A stretch of DNA of 64,000 nt from JBAXXL01 sp037127915 (lineage in GTDB: Bacteria > Bacteroidota > Ignavibacteria > Kapaibacteriales > UBA2268). The DNA lies in NCBI GenBank assembly GCA_037127915.1, contig JBAXXL010000008.1, positions 1-64,000 of the forward strand, written 5' to 3'. Each line of letters opens with the position of its first letter. Within the stretch, counting starts at the first letter, position 1. The translations under genes were made by a program, and so were the position numbers. The notes under the pieces were generated by a model. It searched no databases. It saw only the letters and a program-made list of their open reading frames with translations, and was not told where the DNA came from. Positions 36,240 through 45,989 of this stretch are shown piece by piece.

Positions 36240-37727
36240 ATGGAAAAATTCAAAAATTTCATCAACGGTCAATGGGTAGAGCCAAAGACTAACAAATATT
36301 TTAAAAACATAAACCCAGCAGATATTAGAGATATCGTTGGTGAATTTCCTGAATCAGGGCAAGAAGATGTTAATGATGCTGTAAAAGCGGCAAAAGATGC
36401 ATATAAAATTTGGAAAATGATGCCCGCCCCAAAAAGAGGTGATATTATTCGCAAAGCCGGTGATATTTTTGCCCGCAGAAAAGATGAGATTGCTAGGATT
36501 ATGACTCGTGAAATGGGAAAACCTGTTTTTGAAACTAAAGGTGATATACAAGAAGCTATAGACACTGCTTATTATGCCGCTACAGAAACTCGCCGCTTAT
36601 TCGGTCATACAGCTCCGAGCGAAATGATGAATAAAATGAATATGTCTTTTAGAACTCCTGTCGGTATTTGTGGTGTAATTACTGCATTTAATTTCCCAAT
36701 GGCAGTTCCATCTTGGAAAATTTTACCAGCTTTAGCCGCTGGAAACACAGTGGTTTATAAACCATCAAAAGACGTTCCTCAAGCCGGCGTTGTGTTTGCA
36801 GAAGTGATGGAAGAAGCAGGTATTCCTGCCGGTGTTTTCAATGTTGTACTTGGAAAAGGCAATATGGGTAATATGATTGTTGAGCATCCAGACATAAATT
36901 TAATAGCTTTCACCGGATCGACAAACATTGGTTTCAAATTAGGGGAGATTTGCGGAAGAACAAATAAAAAATGTTCTTTAGAAATGGGCGGCAAAAACGC
37001 TCAAATTATTATGCCGGACGCAAATTTTGATTTAGCTATCGATGGTGTTTTATGGGGAGCTTTTGGTACAACCGGTCAACGCTGTACAGCAACTTCACGT
37101 TTAATTATACACAAAGATTGCTACGAAGAAATTATCACAATGTTAGCTGAAAAAGCATCAAAACTTAGATTGGGACCTGGTTTAGATGACAAAACTGAAA
37201 TGGGTCCTGTAATTCACGAAAATCAATTACAAACTTGTATAGATTACGTGAAAATCGCTTTAGATGAAGGCGGCAGACTTGTAACCGGCGGCCATAGAGC
37301 TACTACCGGTGATTTAGCTAATGGATATTTCTTTGAACCAACAATCATTGCTGATGTTACCAAAGACAAAAGATTATTCCAAGAAGAAGTATTTGGACCA
37401 GTATTAGCTATTACAAAAGCAGAGTCTTTCGACCATGCGATTGAGTTAGCGAATTGCTCAGACTTTGGATTATCATCTTCGCTTTATACCAAAAACGTCA
37501 ACGATGCTTTTAGAGCTATTAGAGACATTGAGGCAGGTATTACATATATTAATGCTCCAACTATAGGTGCAGAAGCTCACATGCCTTTCGGCGGAGTTAA
37601 GGGCACAGGAAATGGACATAGAGAAGGCGGGTGGACAGTATTTGATATATTCACAGAATGGAAAACTGTTTATATTGATTTTTCAGATGAACTACAACGT
37701 GCGCAAATCGATAATTATGACGAATAA
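36240..37727 (+). CDS. NAD(P)-dependent aldehyde dehydrogenase
   Basis: A 495-aa ALDH-superfamily enzyme. An AGGAG at 36230-36234 sits 5 nt before the ATG at 36240 (MEKFKNFINGQW), which sets the start; an upstream TTG at 36216 is unlikely. Motifs: PWKI-like SWKILPALAAGNTVVYKPS, FTGSTNIG, catalytic Glu in LEMGGKNAQ and catalytic Cys in TTGQRCTATSR, and EVFGPVLAI. The C-terminus MPFGGVKGTGNGHREGG is typical of the aminoadipate/succinate semialdehyde-type branch. Substrate unknown. It has its own promoter region and ends in a strong bidirectional hairpin. Confidence 0.9.
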   Translation: MEKFKNFINGQWVEPKTNKYFKNINPADIRDIVGEFPESGQEDVNDAVKAAKDAYKIWKMMPAPKRGDIIRKAGDIFARRKDEIARIMTREMGKPVFETKGDIQEAIDTAYYAATETRRLFGHTAPSEMMNKMNMSFRTPVGICGVITAFNFPMAVPSWKILPALAAGNTVVYKPSKDVPQAGVVFAEVMEEAGIPAGVFNVVLGKGNMGNMIVEHPDINLIAFTGSTNIGFKLGEICGRTNKKCSLEMGGKNAQIIMPDANFDLAIDGVLWGAFGTTGQRCTATSRLIIHKDCYEEIITMLAEKASKLRLGPGLDDKTEMGPVIHENQLQTCIDYVKIALDEGGRLVTGGHRATTGDLANGYFFEPTIIADVTKDKRLFQEEVFGPVLAITKAESFDHAIELANCSDFGLSSSLYTKNVNDAFRAIRDIEAGITYINAPTIGAEAHMPFGGVKGTGNGHREGGWTVFDIFTEWKTVYIDFSDELQRAQIDNYDE

Positions 37728-37742
37728 AAGTCATTGAAACAC

Positions 37743-37785
37743 AAAAAAAAATAGGAATTGTTTATATAAGCAATTCCTATTTTTA
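37743..37785. terminator. Bidirectional terminator between convergent genes
   Basis: AAAAATAGGAATTG (37747-37760) pairs perfectly with CAATTCCTATTTTT (37771-37784). T-run on the plus side and A-run on the other serve both the aldehyde dehydrogenase and the convergent secreted-protein gene. Confidence 0.9.
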
Positions 37786-37787
37786 TA

Positions 37788-38471
37788 TTATTTTATCTCA
37801 ATATGCTTTCGAACATATTTATCGATTCCTATTCGAACTTCGCCTATATAATCTCCGGGAGGTTGTAATATCCCGTCATCGTTTTTCCCATTCCAATTAT
37901 AAACATAATTACCTGCGGGTTGGCGCTCCTCAGCTAACACGGCTATAACAATACCTTGCATATTGTAGATAACAACTTGAACTTTTGTTGTATAATCAAG
38001 TGTATATCTGATTATTGGAGAAAGATCCTCAACCAGTCCTAAAAATTTGCCAATAGCTGATAACGGAATTTGCATTCCACCGGCATCTATCGTTCGAGTG
38101 AATGGTACATATTGAGAACGTAACCGGCTTTCTTTAAATTGTACAACTTCAACAGGAAGAGGTTTATATAAGTCCGGATAACGCCTTTCTAAATCCCTCA
38201 AAGCCGCATCTAATGGAATACCTTGCTGTAAGGATATTTCTAATTGCCATTTTATCTGAGATTCTCTTAAGTCATTAGAAAAACGGATTTCTGGTGGAAT
38301 CATAAGTCTCATTGCTTGCTTAAAGGCAGTATCTTGTGCCGACGAAAACCTTTCCGGGGAGGTTACTTGTTGGTCATTATTTATCAAAGGCAATTGTGCA
38401 TAAAGATAAGACCCATCACCCCAAAAGGTAAATAAAGCTGAAATAAGTAATATGTTTTTTAATAGTTTCAT
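37788..38471 (-). CDS. Secreted protein with FlgD-like Ig fold at the C-terminus
   Basis: A 227-aa protein with signal peptide (1-26, SYLYAQ). The C-terminal ~65 residues (TKVQVVIYNMQGIVIAVLAE, YNWNGKNDDGILQPPGDYIGEV) match the FlgD Ig-like domain often found on secreted proteins of this group. The middle is not recognised: NDLRESQIKWQLEISLQQG and AALRDLERRYPDL are helical. Isolated gene with terminators on both sides. Confidence 0.65.
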   Translation of the reverse strand: MKLLKNILLISALFTFWGDGSYLYAQLPLINNDQQVTSPERFSSAQDTAFKQAMRLMIPPEIRFSNDLRESQIKWQLEISLQQGIPLDAALRDLERRYPDLYKPLPVEVVQFKESRLRSQYVPFTRTIDAGGMQIPLSAIGKFLGLVEDLSPIIRYTLDYTTKVQVVIYNMQGIVIAVLAEERQPAGNYVYNWNGKNDDGILQPPGDYIGEVRIGIDKYVRKHIEIK

Positions 38472-38483
38472 TTTATATTATAT

Positions 38484-38519
38484 AAAAAAAGAGATACAGT
38501 AAAAAAATCACTGTACCTC
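38484..38519 (-). terminator. Terminator downstream of rpsA
   Basis: On the minus strand GAGGTACAGT pairs with ACTGTATCTC (a G-U pair makes it better on this strand than on plus) and is followed by a T-run (A-run 38484-38490 on plus). It ends 16 nt past the rpsA stop. Confidence 0.82.
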
Positions 38520-38535
38520 GATTTTTTTTACTTAA

Positions 38536-40128
38536 TTATTCATTATCCATTAAATTTTTAATTGCCGCATCCGATAATAAATCAGCAAAAGAGAACGAAC
38601 TACTACCGGTTGGTAATTTTACTTGTTCTTCTTTTGGTTTTCTTTGTGGTTTTGGTCTATTACTATCAAATTGTTGACGAGGTGCAGGAGCTTCGTTTTG
38701 TTTTGGAGACAAAATCATAGTGCCTGTTTCTTTATTAACTTCTTCGATAATTACCGAAATTTTATCCCCAATTTGGAAAGGCAATCTTTTTCCGTGAGGA
38801 ATATTTTTTATACGACTTCTTGGAATAAATCCATCAATCTCGTTGTCAATACTTACAATTGCTCCTTGTGGGAATACTTGTTTTACTAAACCTTCAATTT
38901 CCATATCAGGATGGTATTTTTCAGCATATTTTTCCCAAGGGTTTTCTTGTAATTGTTTCAAACTGAGAGCTATCTGCATATTTTTCAAATCAACGGATAA
39001 AACAAGTAATTCTAACTCATCACCAACATTTATTAATTCATTAGGTTTGCTAACACGTTTTTCCCATGAAATTTCTTGATTGCGCAAAAGGCCGTCAATT
39101 CCAGGAGCGACTTCAACAAAAGCACCAAAATCAGCTAAACGGCGAACAATACCTTTGATTTTTTGGCCTTCTGTGAATTCAAAACTCTTATCGGTCCAGG
39201 ATGATTGTGATTGCTCTTTCCTGCTTAGAGATATTTTCTTTGAATCTTTATCACATTCAATAACAACAGCTTCTAATTTATCTCCGATTTTAGCATAATC
39301 CTTAATATTAACAACTCTTGTATTAGATAATCTTGAAATATGGATTAATCCTTCAACCGGACCTAAATCAAGAAAAACACCAAAAGTTGTTATTGCTGAG
39401 ACTGTACCAGTAACCTTGTCACCGCGTTTTATATTAGACCAGAATTCTGATTCAATAATTGGACGACGTGTAACGACAACGGTTTTTCTTTTGGTTTCAT
39501 CTTCTTGCATTTCAAGAATCGCAACTTGAATCTTTGAACCAACTGCTTTGTTCAAATCTTCATCAGATGGGCTTCTTTTAAAACCGAAATGCGAAGTTGG
39601 TAGAAACATAGGGATATCTTGATATAATACCCTAAAACCGCCGCGTATTTTGGCTATAATATCAGCTTCAATAAATCCACCGGTTTCCTTAATATTTTTT
39701 AGGTAGTTGTAAACTTCATTGATTTTTTCATCAGCCAAGTCTGATTTCGTTTCAACCGCTACCTGAGATTCGACAGTTTCGGTTTCAACATTAATCGGTG
39801 TTTCGACTAATTCAGTTTCAACCGTTTTAGTTTCGACTGTTTCAGTTTCAACATTAATCGGTGTCTCGACTAATTCAGTTTCAACCGTTATCGGTATTTC
39901 CACGGTATCATTTTCAACCGTTACCGGCATTTTTTCCGTTTCAGTTTCAACCGTTATTGGCATTTCGACTGTTTCAGTTTCAACATTAATCTCAACTGAG
40001 TCTTGTTCTTCAATAGTAGGAACGGCGATAATTGTATCGCTGTCAGTACCTTCTGAAGTAATTTCTGAAGTTTCTAAATTGTTGATTTCAATTACGTCAT
40101 CAACAATTTTAGTTTCGTTGTTATCCAT
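38536..40128 (-). CDS. rpsA: 30S ribosomal protein S1, four S1 domains, repetitive acidic N-terminus
   Basis: Four OB/S1 domains are visible: about 150-220 (degenerate, FRVLYQDIPMFLPTSHFG), about 230-305 (GDKVTGTVSAITTFGVFLDLG), about 317-390 (GQKIKGIVRRLADFGAFVEVA), and about 405-480 (MEIEGLVKQVFPQGAIVSID). These bind mRNA leaders on the 30S subunit. E. coli S1 has six; shorter versions occur in other phyla. Residues about 1-130 form a Glu/Thr/Val-rich acidic extension built of repeats of VETPINVETETVE type, unusual for a ribosomal protein. The tail is Pro/Lys-rich and ends DLLSDAAIKNLMDNE. Own terminator downstream. Confidence 0.93.
   Translation of the reverse strand: MDNNETKIVDDVIEINNLETSEITSEGTDSDTIIAVPTIEEQDSVEINVETETVEMPITVETETEKMPVTVENDTVEIPITVETELVETPINVETETVETKTVETELVETPINVETETVESQVAVETKSDLADEKINEVYNYLKNIKETGGFIEADIIAKIRGGFRVLYQDIPMFLPTSHFGFKRSPSDEDLNKAVGSKIQVAILEMQEDETKRKTVVVTRRPIIESEFWSNIKRGDKVTGTVSAITTFGVFLDLGPVEGLIHISRLSNTRVVNIKDYAKIGDKLEAVVIECDKDSKKISLSRKEQSQSSWTDKSFEFTEGQKIKGIVRRLADFGAFVEVAPGIDGLLRNQEISWEKRVSKPNELINVGDELELLVLSVDLKNMQIALSLKQLQENPWEKYAEKYHPDMEIEGLVKQVFPQGAIVSIDNEIDGFIPRSRIKNIPHGKRLPFQIGDKISVIIEEVNKETGTMILSPKQNEAPAPRQQFDSNRPKPQRKPKEEQVKLPTGSSSFSFADLLSDAAIKNLMDNE
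39784..39889. repeat. Coding tandem repeat in the rpsA N-terminus (63-nt period)
   Basis: The 43 bases 39784-39826 recur at 39847-39889 with a single difference (GTTTCG versus GTCTCG), offset exactly 63 nt (21 codons), so the frame is kept. Diverged copies extend to about 40000. The translated unit alternates INVETETVE and ITVETELVE. This is a coding repeat, not CRISPR. Confidence 0.85.
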
Positions 40129-40214
40129 GATAGTTTTGTGATAATTAATAAATAATTCATTCTAAAAATTCAAAAATACGAAAATATTAATATAAATTAT
40201 AATTTATTAAACAT

Positions 40215-42236
40215 TTAATTTATAATATTCTCAAAAATTAATTCTGCAATGTCTTTTACCTTGACATTTTCAACATCCTTTGCTTTTAATCCGTCTTCGA
40301 TCATTGTTAAGCAAAATGGACAATTTAGAGCAATACAATCCGGAGAAGTTTTAAGTAATTGCTCTGTTCTTTCAATATTTACACGTGTACCAATATGTTC
40401 TTCCATAAACATTTGTCCACCGCCAGCACCACAACAAAAAGCTTTGGATTTTGTTTTAGCGGGTTCCAAAATATTTATTTTTGGAAGATTTTTCAAAAGT
40501 TTTCTAGGTTCATCATAAATGTCATTATATCTTCCCAAATAGCAAGAATCATGATAAGCGATGTTAATTTGGCTATCGTTGCTGACTTTAAGTTTGCCAT
40601 TTTGAATTAATGCATTCAATAATTCAGAATGATGGATGACTTCGAATTTTGCATCAAATTCTGGATATTCATTTTTGAATGTATTAAAACAATGTGGACA
40701 AGTGACAACAATTTTATTAAATTTATATTGCTTCAGAACCTCAATGTTTTGTTGAATAAGCATATCCGCAAGATATTCATTTCCTGTACGTCGAGCTAAA
40801 TCGCCGTTACATGATTCTTCCGTACCTAAAATTGCAAAATCAACTTCAGCTTTTTGTAATAATTTTGTAAACGCTACAGAAACTTTTTTTGCTCTATCGT
40901 CAAAACTTCCAGCGCAACCTACCCAATAAAGTACATCGAATTTCATTTTATCCGAAGCGAGAGGTATATTTAATCCTTCAGCCCAATCGGCTCTTTCCAT
41001 AGGGGAGAAAGCCCAAGGAGCACCATTGTTTTCTAAATTAGCAAAAACCCCTTGAAGTTCTTCAGGAAAATCTGATTCCATCATGACTTTGGAGCGTCGC
41101 ATCGAAACAATTGCCGGAACGTGTTCATTCATTACTGGACATTCTTGCATACAGGCCCCACAGCTTGTGCAATTCCAAAGTTTTTCCGGTTCTTGATAAT
41201 CACCAACATATATTTTATCAATTATTAATTGTTCTTTTTCTGAAAGTTTACATTCTTCTTTGTTTTTCGAAGAATTTTGTTTCAAAAGAATAGGAAATTT
41301 ATCGAATGAACGATTTCTTATTTGAACCATTATATCACGTGGGTCTAATGGTTTTCCTGTAATATTTGCCGGACAAACCGATGTACATCTTCCGCAATGT
41401 GTACAAGTAAAACTATCTAAAATTGTTTTCCAAGAGTAATCAGTTACATCTGAAACACCGTATTGTTCGATTGAATCATCAGTAAAATCTATACGTGCAA
41501 GTTTGTTTGCCGGTTCCAATGTGGAGAAATACACATTAGGAATTGATGAATAAACGTGGAAGTGTTTTGAATATGGCAAGTAGTTCATAAATGCCAATAT
41601 CATCAAACTATGGACCCAAAATGCGATACTATGTATAGCTCCGGCACTTTCTGGATTCATTAATGTAGAAAGGTAAGTTGATATTGGTCTAAACGAGTAA
41701 ACGGCATCAACATTTAAAACTATAGCTGAAGCATTTTCAAAAAGTAATCCGGTAACAATAGTAAATATTGCTAATAAGACAATTAATGCATCAACTTTTT
41801 CATGTTTGTCATCCATTTGAAGACGCTGAACTTTGACAACAAATCGTCTAACAATTGCAAATATAACCGCTAGTACAATTAAGAAACAAAAAATATCAGT
41901 AAAAAATGTTATCAGATAATTTATTGATCCTAATATATCCCAGAAATTGTTTAAACCAAATCCGGAGAATACCGATGAAGATGCTGAAAAGAGAAGTATT
42001 AAAAAACCCCAGAAAATGGCAACATGAACAAATCCACCGCCGGGTTCGCGGAAGATTTTCTTCTGGAAAAATGCAATTCCCAAAACTTTCGCCAAACGTT
42101 TTGGAATATTATCGAAGCGATTTTCATATTTTGCTAATTTTAAATATTTGACATAACGTATTAGATTATAAGTCAAAAACGCGATTGATGCCAAAAATAT
42201 GACAATATAAATAATGTTTTTTAATCCGAATTCCAT
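40215..42236 (-). CDS. Membrane Fe-S oxidoreductase (NarI-like + ferredoxin + HdrD-type CCG domains)
   Basis: A 673-aa respiratory-type protein. N-terminal part: about six membrane helices resembling the heme b subunit NarI (about 5-230). Then two 4Fe-4S motifs, CTHCGRCTSVCPANITGKP (about 280) and CTSCGACMQECPV (about 361), and two cysteine-rich CCG domains (YWVGCAGSFDD / VVTCPHCFNTF and AYHDSCYLGR / KAFCCGAGGG), as in HdrD and glycolate oxidase GlcF. Fused NarI-HdrD proteins move electrons between a thiol or ETF donor and quinone. No Etf gene is near, so the donor is unknown. All cluster cysteines are present. Confidence 0.9.
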   Translation of the reverse strand: MEFGLKNIIYIVIFLASIAFLTYNLIRYVKYLKLAKYENRFDNIPKRLAKVLGIAFFQKKIFREPGGGFVHVAIFWGFLILLFSASSSVFSGFGLNNFWDILGSINYLITFFTDIFCFLIVLAVIFAIVRRFVVKVQRLQMDDKHEKVDALIVLLAIFTIVTGLLFENASAIVLNVDAVYSFRPISTYLSTLMNPESAGAIHSIAFWVHSLMILAFMNYLPYSKHFHVYSSIPNVYFSTLEPANKLARIDFTDDSIEQYGVSDVTDYSWKTILDSFTCTHCGRCTSVCPANITGKPLDPRDIMVQIRNRSFDKFPILLKQNSSKNKEECKLSEKEQLIIDKIYVGDYQEPEKLWNCTSCGACMQECPVMNEHVPAIVSMRRSKVMMESDFPEELQGVFANLENNGAPWAFSPMERADWAEGLNIPLASDKMKFDVLYWVGCAGSFDDRAKKVSVAFTKLLQKAEVDFAILGTEESCNGDLARRTGNEYLADMLIQQNIEVLKQYKFNKIVVTCPHCFNTFKNEYPEFDAKFEVIHHSELLNALIQNGKLKVSNDSQINIAYHDSCYLGRYNDIYDEPRKLLKNLPKINILEPAKTKSKAFCCGAGGGQMFMEEHIGTRVNIERTEQLLKTSPDCIALNCPFCLTMIEDGLKAKDVENVKVKDIAELIFENIIN

Positions 42237-42290
42237 TGTTTTTTCTTGTTAGTTCTACAAAAAATATTAAATTTATTAGCGTTATATTCT

Positions 42291-42298
42291 TATATTTG
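42291..42298 (+). promoter_or_regulatory. Candidate TAnnTTTG -7 box upstream of the CRTAC1-like gene
   Basis: TATATTTG fits the Bacteroidota -7 consensus in the 151-nt divergent gap, 90 nt before the ATG. No -33 TTG at good spacing, so the call is tentative; it would imply a long leader. Confidence 0.3.
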
Positions 42299-42387
42299 AG
42301 AATTATTTTCGCTAAATTTTAGAATTTAAAAATAAGAAAAAAAAATAGAAATAAGCAAAATTGTATTAAAAATATAAGGTGATTATT

Positions 42388-45300
42388 ATGAAATTTGTTC
42401 CGCTATTAATGGTATTTTTACTAATTTCCACTTACAGTTTACTTGGTCAGAATAAGTTGTATTCCGAGGATAACGGTAAAGTTATGGGTGCATATACCCA
42501 AAAAGTAAACTTCGAAGAATCGTGTCTTCTAAAACCGAGTATCCCATGTTTGGTGGATACCGTTTATGTTTATTTGAAAGGTGGAGCACCTTGCCGAGAC
42601 ACAATATGGTTGGCTATGGATCCGAGCGATGGTCTTTATCCTCCAACAGCTTGGGTATTACACTATGCGGCTTATGCAGAATTGATTTTCCAGTACACAG
42701 GAGAGGGTTGGTACAAGTTTGATGTTACAGACAAGGAAATTAATATTGGTGGTTTCAATAGAATAAGCGTAATGCACCATATAAACACAAACGGTCCGGC
42801 TTTGGCTTATGATAATGTCCAACAGGGAACTACTTACGCAACCATTCAATCTTGGATGTGTGATGTCTATACACCAAATCCTGATTTTTTGAATATAGCA
42901 GGTACAATCACTTCGCCGGCGGGTGGTCACTTTTTAGCTCGATTATCTGTAAGATATCTGTACCCTGAGGGAGCGGCTAAACCAACCCCAACAATGGTTG
43001 ACGCTACGATAAAAGCAAAATTGACTGATAATTCAAACAATCCTTTGTTGGATGCTGTTGCTTCAACTGTGGATTGGAATCGCGATGGATGGGATGATTT
43101 AGCTTTTGCCGGATATTTTTTCCAAAATAACAAGGATGGTTCGTATAAAAATGTTACATCAACTATTGGTATACCTGGAGGTCAAACAGTATGGGGAGAT
43201 ATTGATAACGATGGATATGTTGACTGTTTTGTTTTAGGCGGTGGGCTGAATGATAAAATTTATTGGGGTAATTCTGATGGAACATTTACTGAAAATACTG
43301 ACAAAGTAATGCAGATTGATCAACCGACAGTTACACCGATATTATTCGATTATAATAAAGATGGTCTTTTAGATATATATATTGCTTATGGAAGGAAAGA
43401 AGTAAATGGTTCAGAAACCTATTTCCAAGATCAATTATACAAGAATATCGGCAATAGAAAATTTGAAAATGTAACAGTATCATCCGGAATTTCTAAAGGT
43501 GAGGTCGCTCCTTTCTATGATTGCTGGGGTGCAAGTGTTTGTGATTACAATAACGATGGGTGGCCTGATATATTCGTAGCGACCTATAGGTTAGCGCCTG
43601 ATCTACTTTATAAAAATAATGGAGATGGCACATTCACCGAAGTCGGTAAACTTACCGGAGCCAGAGGAATGGATACTCCAGTGCCATATTATTTTGGACA
43701 CGGCATGGGTTCCGATTGGGGAGATTATGATAATGACGGTGATTACGATCTTGCAGTGGGAAATTTAGGCCATCCGGATCAGCGTGGGCTATCTTCCAAT
43801 CCATCTTTGATTTTGGAAAATAATAATTCACAAACTTTTACGAATGTTACAAACAAAAGGCGTTTGCTATTTTTTGAAATGAATGCTGGAATTGTATGGT
43901 CAGATTTGAATAATGATTCATGGCTTGATTTGGTTCACGCTGAGTATTCATATAATAGTATAAGTACTACAACTCCAAATCATTCCCGCTTTTATTTGAA
44001 TTCAGGAAAAGATGGCGATTTTAAATTAGTGGATAAAACATGGGAATGGGGAGCTAACATTCACGGTGCTTGGTGTCCAATAAGATTAGATTACGATAAT
44101 GATGGTGATATGGATATTTTAGTTGCCAGCAGTAACGAATCAGTAAAACTGTTCAAAAATGATCTTCCTGATAAAGGTAATTGGATTGAAATTAGATTAA
44201 TTGGGGATAAAGGTTCTGGAATGAATTCATTAGGATATGGAGCATCAGTTATATTGGAATCAAATAACAATAAATATATTAGGAATTTACCGGGCTCCAT
44301 TTTAAACGGTCATGCCGCTCAAAGCTCTAACATATTGCATTTTGGATTAGGAGAATCTGCCAAAGCAGATAAAATCACTATTAATTGGAATAATCCGGCA
44401 AAGGATGTAACGGTTATCGAAAATCCACCTGTTAATATGATACTGGAGATAGGCAAAACCGGATTGCTGAATCAAGACAATTCAGCACTACTAGCTTTGG
44501 ATAAATCCATTTTAGATTTTGGAACTGTTAATTGCAACCAATCCAAAGAAATGACAATTAAAATAACAAATATTGGTATTTCAGGAGCCGCAATATCTGA
44601 TATTAAAATTGATATAGCGGATGGTTTTAAATTAAAAAACGCCTTTACTTCAAAAACCATTTTGAAAGGCGAATATATTGATATAAGTGTAGTTTTCAAT
44701 CCTTTAGAAAAGAAAAATTACAATGCATATTTGACAATAACAAATAATGCAAAAAACTTTACGGTTGGCAAAGTACTTCTTAAGGGGTTTGGATACAAAC
44801 CCTCGGGCGAAATAAAATCAAAAACTCAACTTATAGATTTTGATAGTGTTTTAGTCGATGATACGAAAACAGAGGTAGTTCAAATCGAAAATATTGGAGA
44901 AAATGTCCTAACTTTAAATTCTGCTTCAATTTTAGCAAACTCTTCGAACTATTTTTCTTTAGCAGAAAATACTTTTCCAATTGCTATTCCGGTTAAAGGT
45001 ATTTATAATTTAAAGCTAACATTTAAACCGCTTTCAGAAACAGCGATAGCTGGTAATTTAGTTATTTTATCGGATGCATACCTATATCCAAAATTAGAGA
45101 TTCCACTTAAAGCCTTCGGAGAAGAAAGAAAACCATTAATCGCCGTATCTGAAAATATAGTACAATTCGATACAACGAAAATAGGGGATACAACCTACAA
45201 AGATCTTCAAATTATTAATAAAGGAAACAAAAATTTAGAAATAACCGGAATAGAAGTTCTAATGAATAAAAAATTAGAATTTGGAATAAAGAATTATTCA

Positions 45301-45741
45301 CCGCCCTATACAATTCCTGAAGCAGGCAGTTTGAAGATTATGTTATTTTTTACTGCGCAAAAAGAAGGTTTAGCTAGTAAAACTCTTGAGATCAGTTCTA
45401 ATGCATTTGGAAAAGCAAAATTTACTGTTCCTTTAAAAGGACCAGGAATTAATCCTAATTCAGTTAATGATTGGAATTCCTACACATATAATTTTTATAT
45501 CATTCCTAATCCTTTAAAAGACAAAGCGAAACTTATAATTAATATTAAAGAAAATCGGAGTATTCCAGTAAAATTAAACTTATTTGATTTATCCGGTAAA
45601 TTATTAAACTCATACAAAACAAATAGTGCCGCCGTAGGCGAATATGTTATTAATGTGGATTTTTCAAACTATGACGCTGGAATGTATTATTTGTCCGATG
45701 AAGACAGCATTAACTTTTTAAGATTTTTAATCAGCAGGTAA
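42388..45741 (+). CDS. CRTAC1/UnbV-type FG-GAP protein with HYDIN-like modules and T9SS domain
   Basis: I start at ATG 42388 (MKFVPLLMVFLLISTYSLLG), preceded by AAGGTG; an upstream GTG adds three codons. Layout (about 1117 aa): signal; a jelly-roll-like part with Cys pairs (about 25-200); FG-GAP/VCBS calcium-binding repeats (DWNRDGWDDLAFAGYF, DIDNDGYVDCFVLG, DYNNDGWPDIFVATY, DYDNDGDYDLAVGN, DYDNDGDMDILVAS, about 215-580); an ASPIC/UnbV domain (GYGASVILES, GFGLGES-like LHFGLGES, about 610-690); three choice-of-anchor D/HYDIN-type Ig modules (ILDFGTVNCNQS, LIDFDSVLVDDT, IVQFDTTKIGDT, about 695-1020); and a T9SS tail (IIPNPLKDKAKLIIN). A surface or secreted protein of unknown target. Confidence 0.85.
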   Translation: MKFVPLLMVFLLISTYSLLGQNKLYSEDNGKVMGAYTQKVNFEESCLLKPSIPCLVDTVYVYLKGGAPCRDTIWLAMDPSDGLYPPTAWVLHYAAYAELIFQYTGEGWYKFDVTDKEINIGGFNRISVMHHINTNGPALAYDNVQQGTTYATIQSWMCDVYTPNPDFLNIAGTITSPAGGHFLARLSVRYLYPEGAAKPTPTMVDATIKAKLTDNSNNPLLDAVASTVDWNRDGWDDLAFAGYFFQNNKDGSYKNVTSTIGIPGGQTVWGDIDNDGYVDCFVLGGGLNDKIYWGNSDGTFTENTDKVMQIDQPTVTPILFDYNKDGLLDIYIAYGRKEVNGSETYFQDQLYKNIGNRKFENVTVSSGISKGEVAPFYDCWGASVCDYNNDGWPDIFVATYRLAPDLLYKNNGDGTFTEVGKLTGARGMDTPVPYYFGHGMGSDWGDYDNDGDYDLAVGNLGHPDQRGLSSNPSLILENNNSQTFTNVTNKRRLLFFEMNAGIVWSDLNNDSWLDLVHAEYSYNSISTTTPNHSRFYLNSGKDGDFKLVDKTWEWGANIHGAWCPIRLDYDNDGDMDILVASSNESVKLFKNDLPDKGNWIEIRLIGDKGSGMNSLGYGASVILESNNNKYIRNLPGSILNGHAAQSSNILHFGLGESAKADKITINWNNPAKDVTVIENPPVNMILEIGKTGLLNQDNSALLALDKSILDFGTVNCNQSKEMTIKITNIGISGAAISDIKIDIADGFKLKNAFTSKTILKGEYIDISVVFNPLEKKNYNAYLTITNNAKNFTVGKVLLKGFGYKPSGEIKSKTQLIDFDSVLVDDTKTEVVQIENIGENVLTLNSASILANSSNYFSLAENTFPIAIPVKGIYNLKLTFKPLSETAIAGNLVILSDAYLYPKLEIPLKAFGEERKPLIAVSENIVQFDTTKIGDTTYKDLQIINKGNKNLEITGIEVLMNKKLEFGIKNYSPPYTIPEAGSLKIMLFFTAQKEGLASKTLEISSNAFGKAKFTVPLKGPGINPNSVNDWNSYTYNFYIIPNPLKDKAKLIINIKENRSIPVKLNLFDLSGKLLNSYKTNSAAVGEYVINVDFSNYDAGMYYLSDEDSINFLRFLISR

Positions 45742-45788
45742 TATAATTATTTGAAATTCTGATGTAATAAATTCGGGTATGATTTTGC

Positions 45789-45821
45789 AAAGATGAAGAA
45801 GAATATTCTTCATCTTTTTTT
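45789..45821 (+). terminator. Rho-independent terminator after the CRTAC1-like gene
   Basis: AGATGAAGAA (45791-45800) and TTCTTCATCT (45806-45815) form a 10-bp stem with loop GAATA, followed by TTTTTT. Confidence 0.92.
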
Positions 45822-45989
45822 ATTTAATATTATAATTATATATTAATATTATCAAGAATATATAAAATTAAGCTAAAGTGATAATTTTAACCAATAACAC
45901 AAGATTTATTTATTAAAATATTATGAATGTGGAAAAATATTAATCAATTTATTCAACTACTTGGCAAAATTTCTTTATTTTTGAAGATT

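Noticed and set aside
39784..39889. Possible CRISPR-like repeat array
   Set aside because: Repeats lie in one long coding frame at a 63-nt period, without unique spacers; they encode part of S1.
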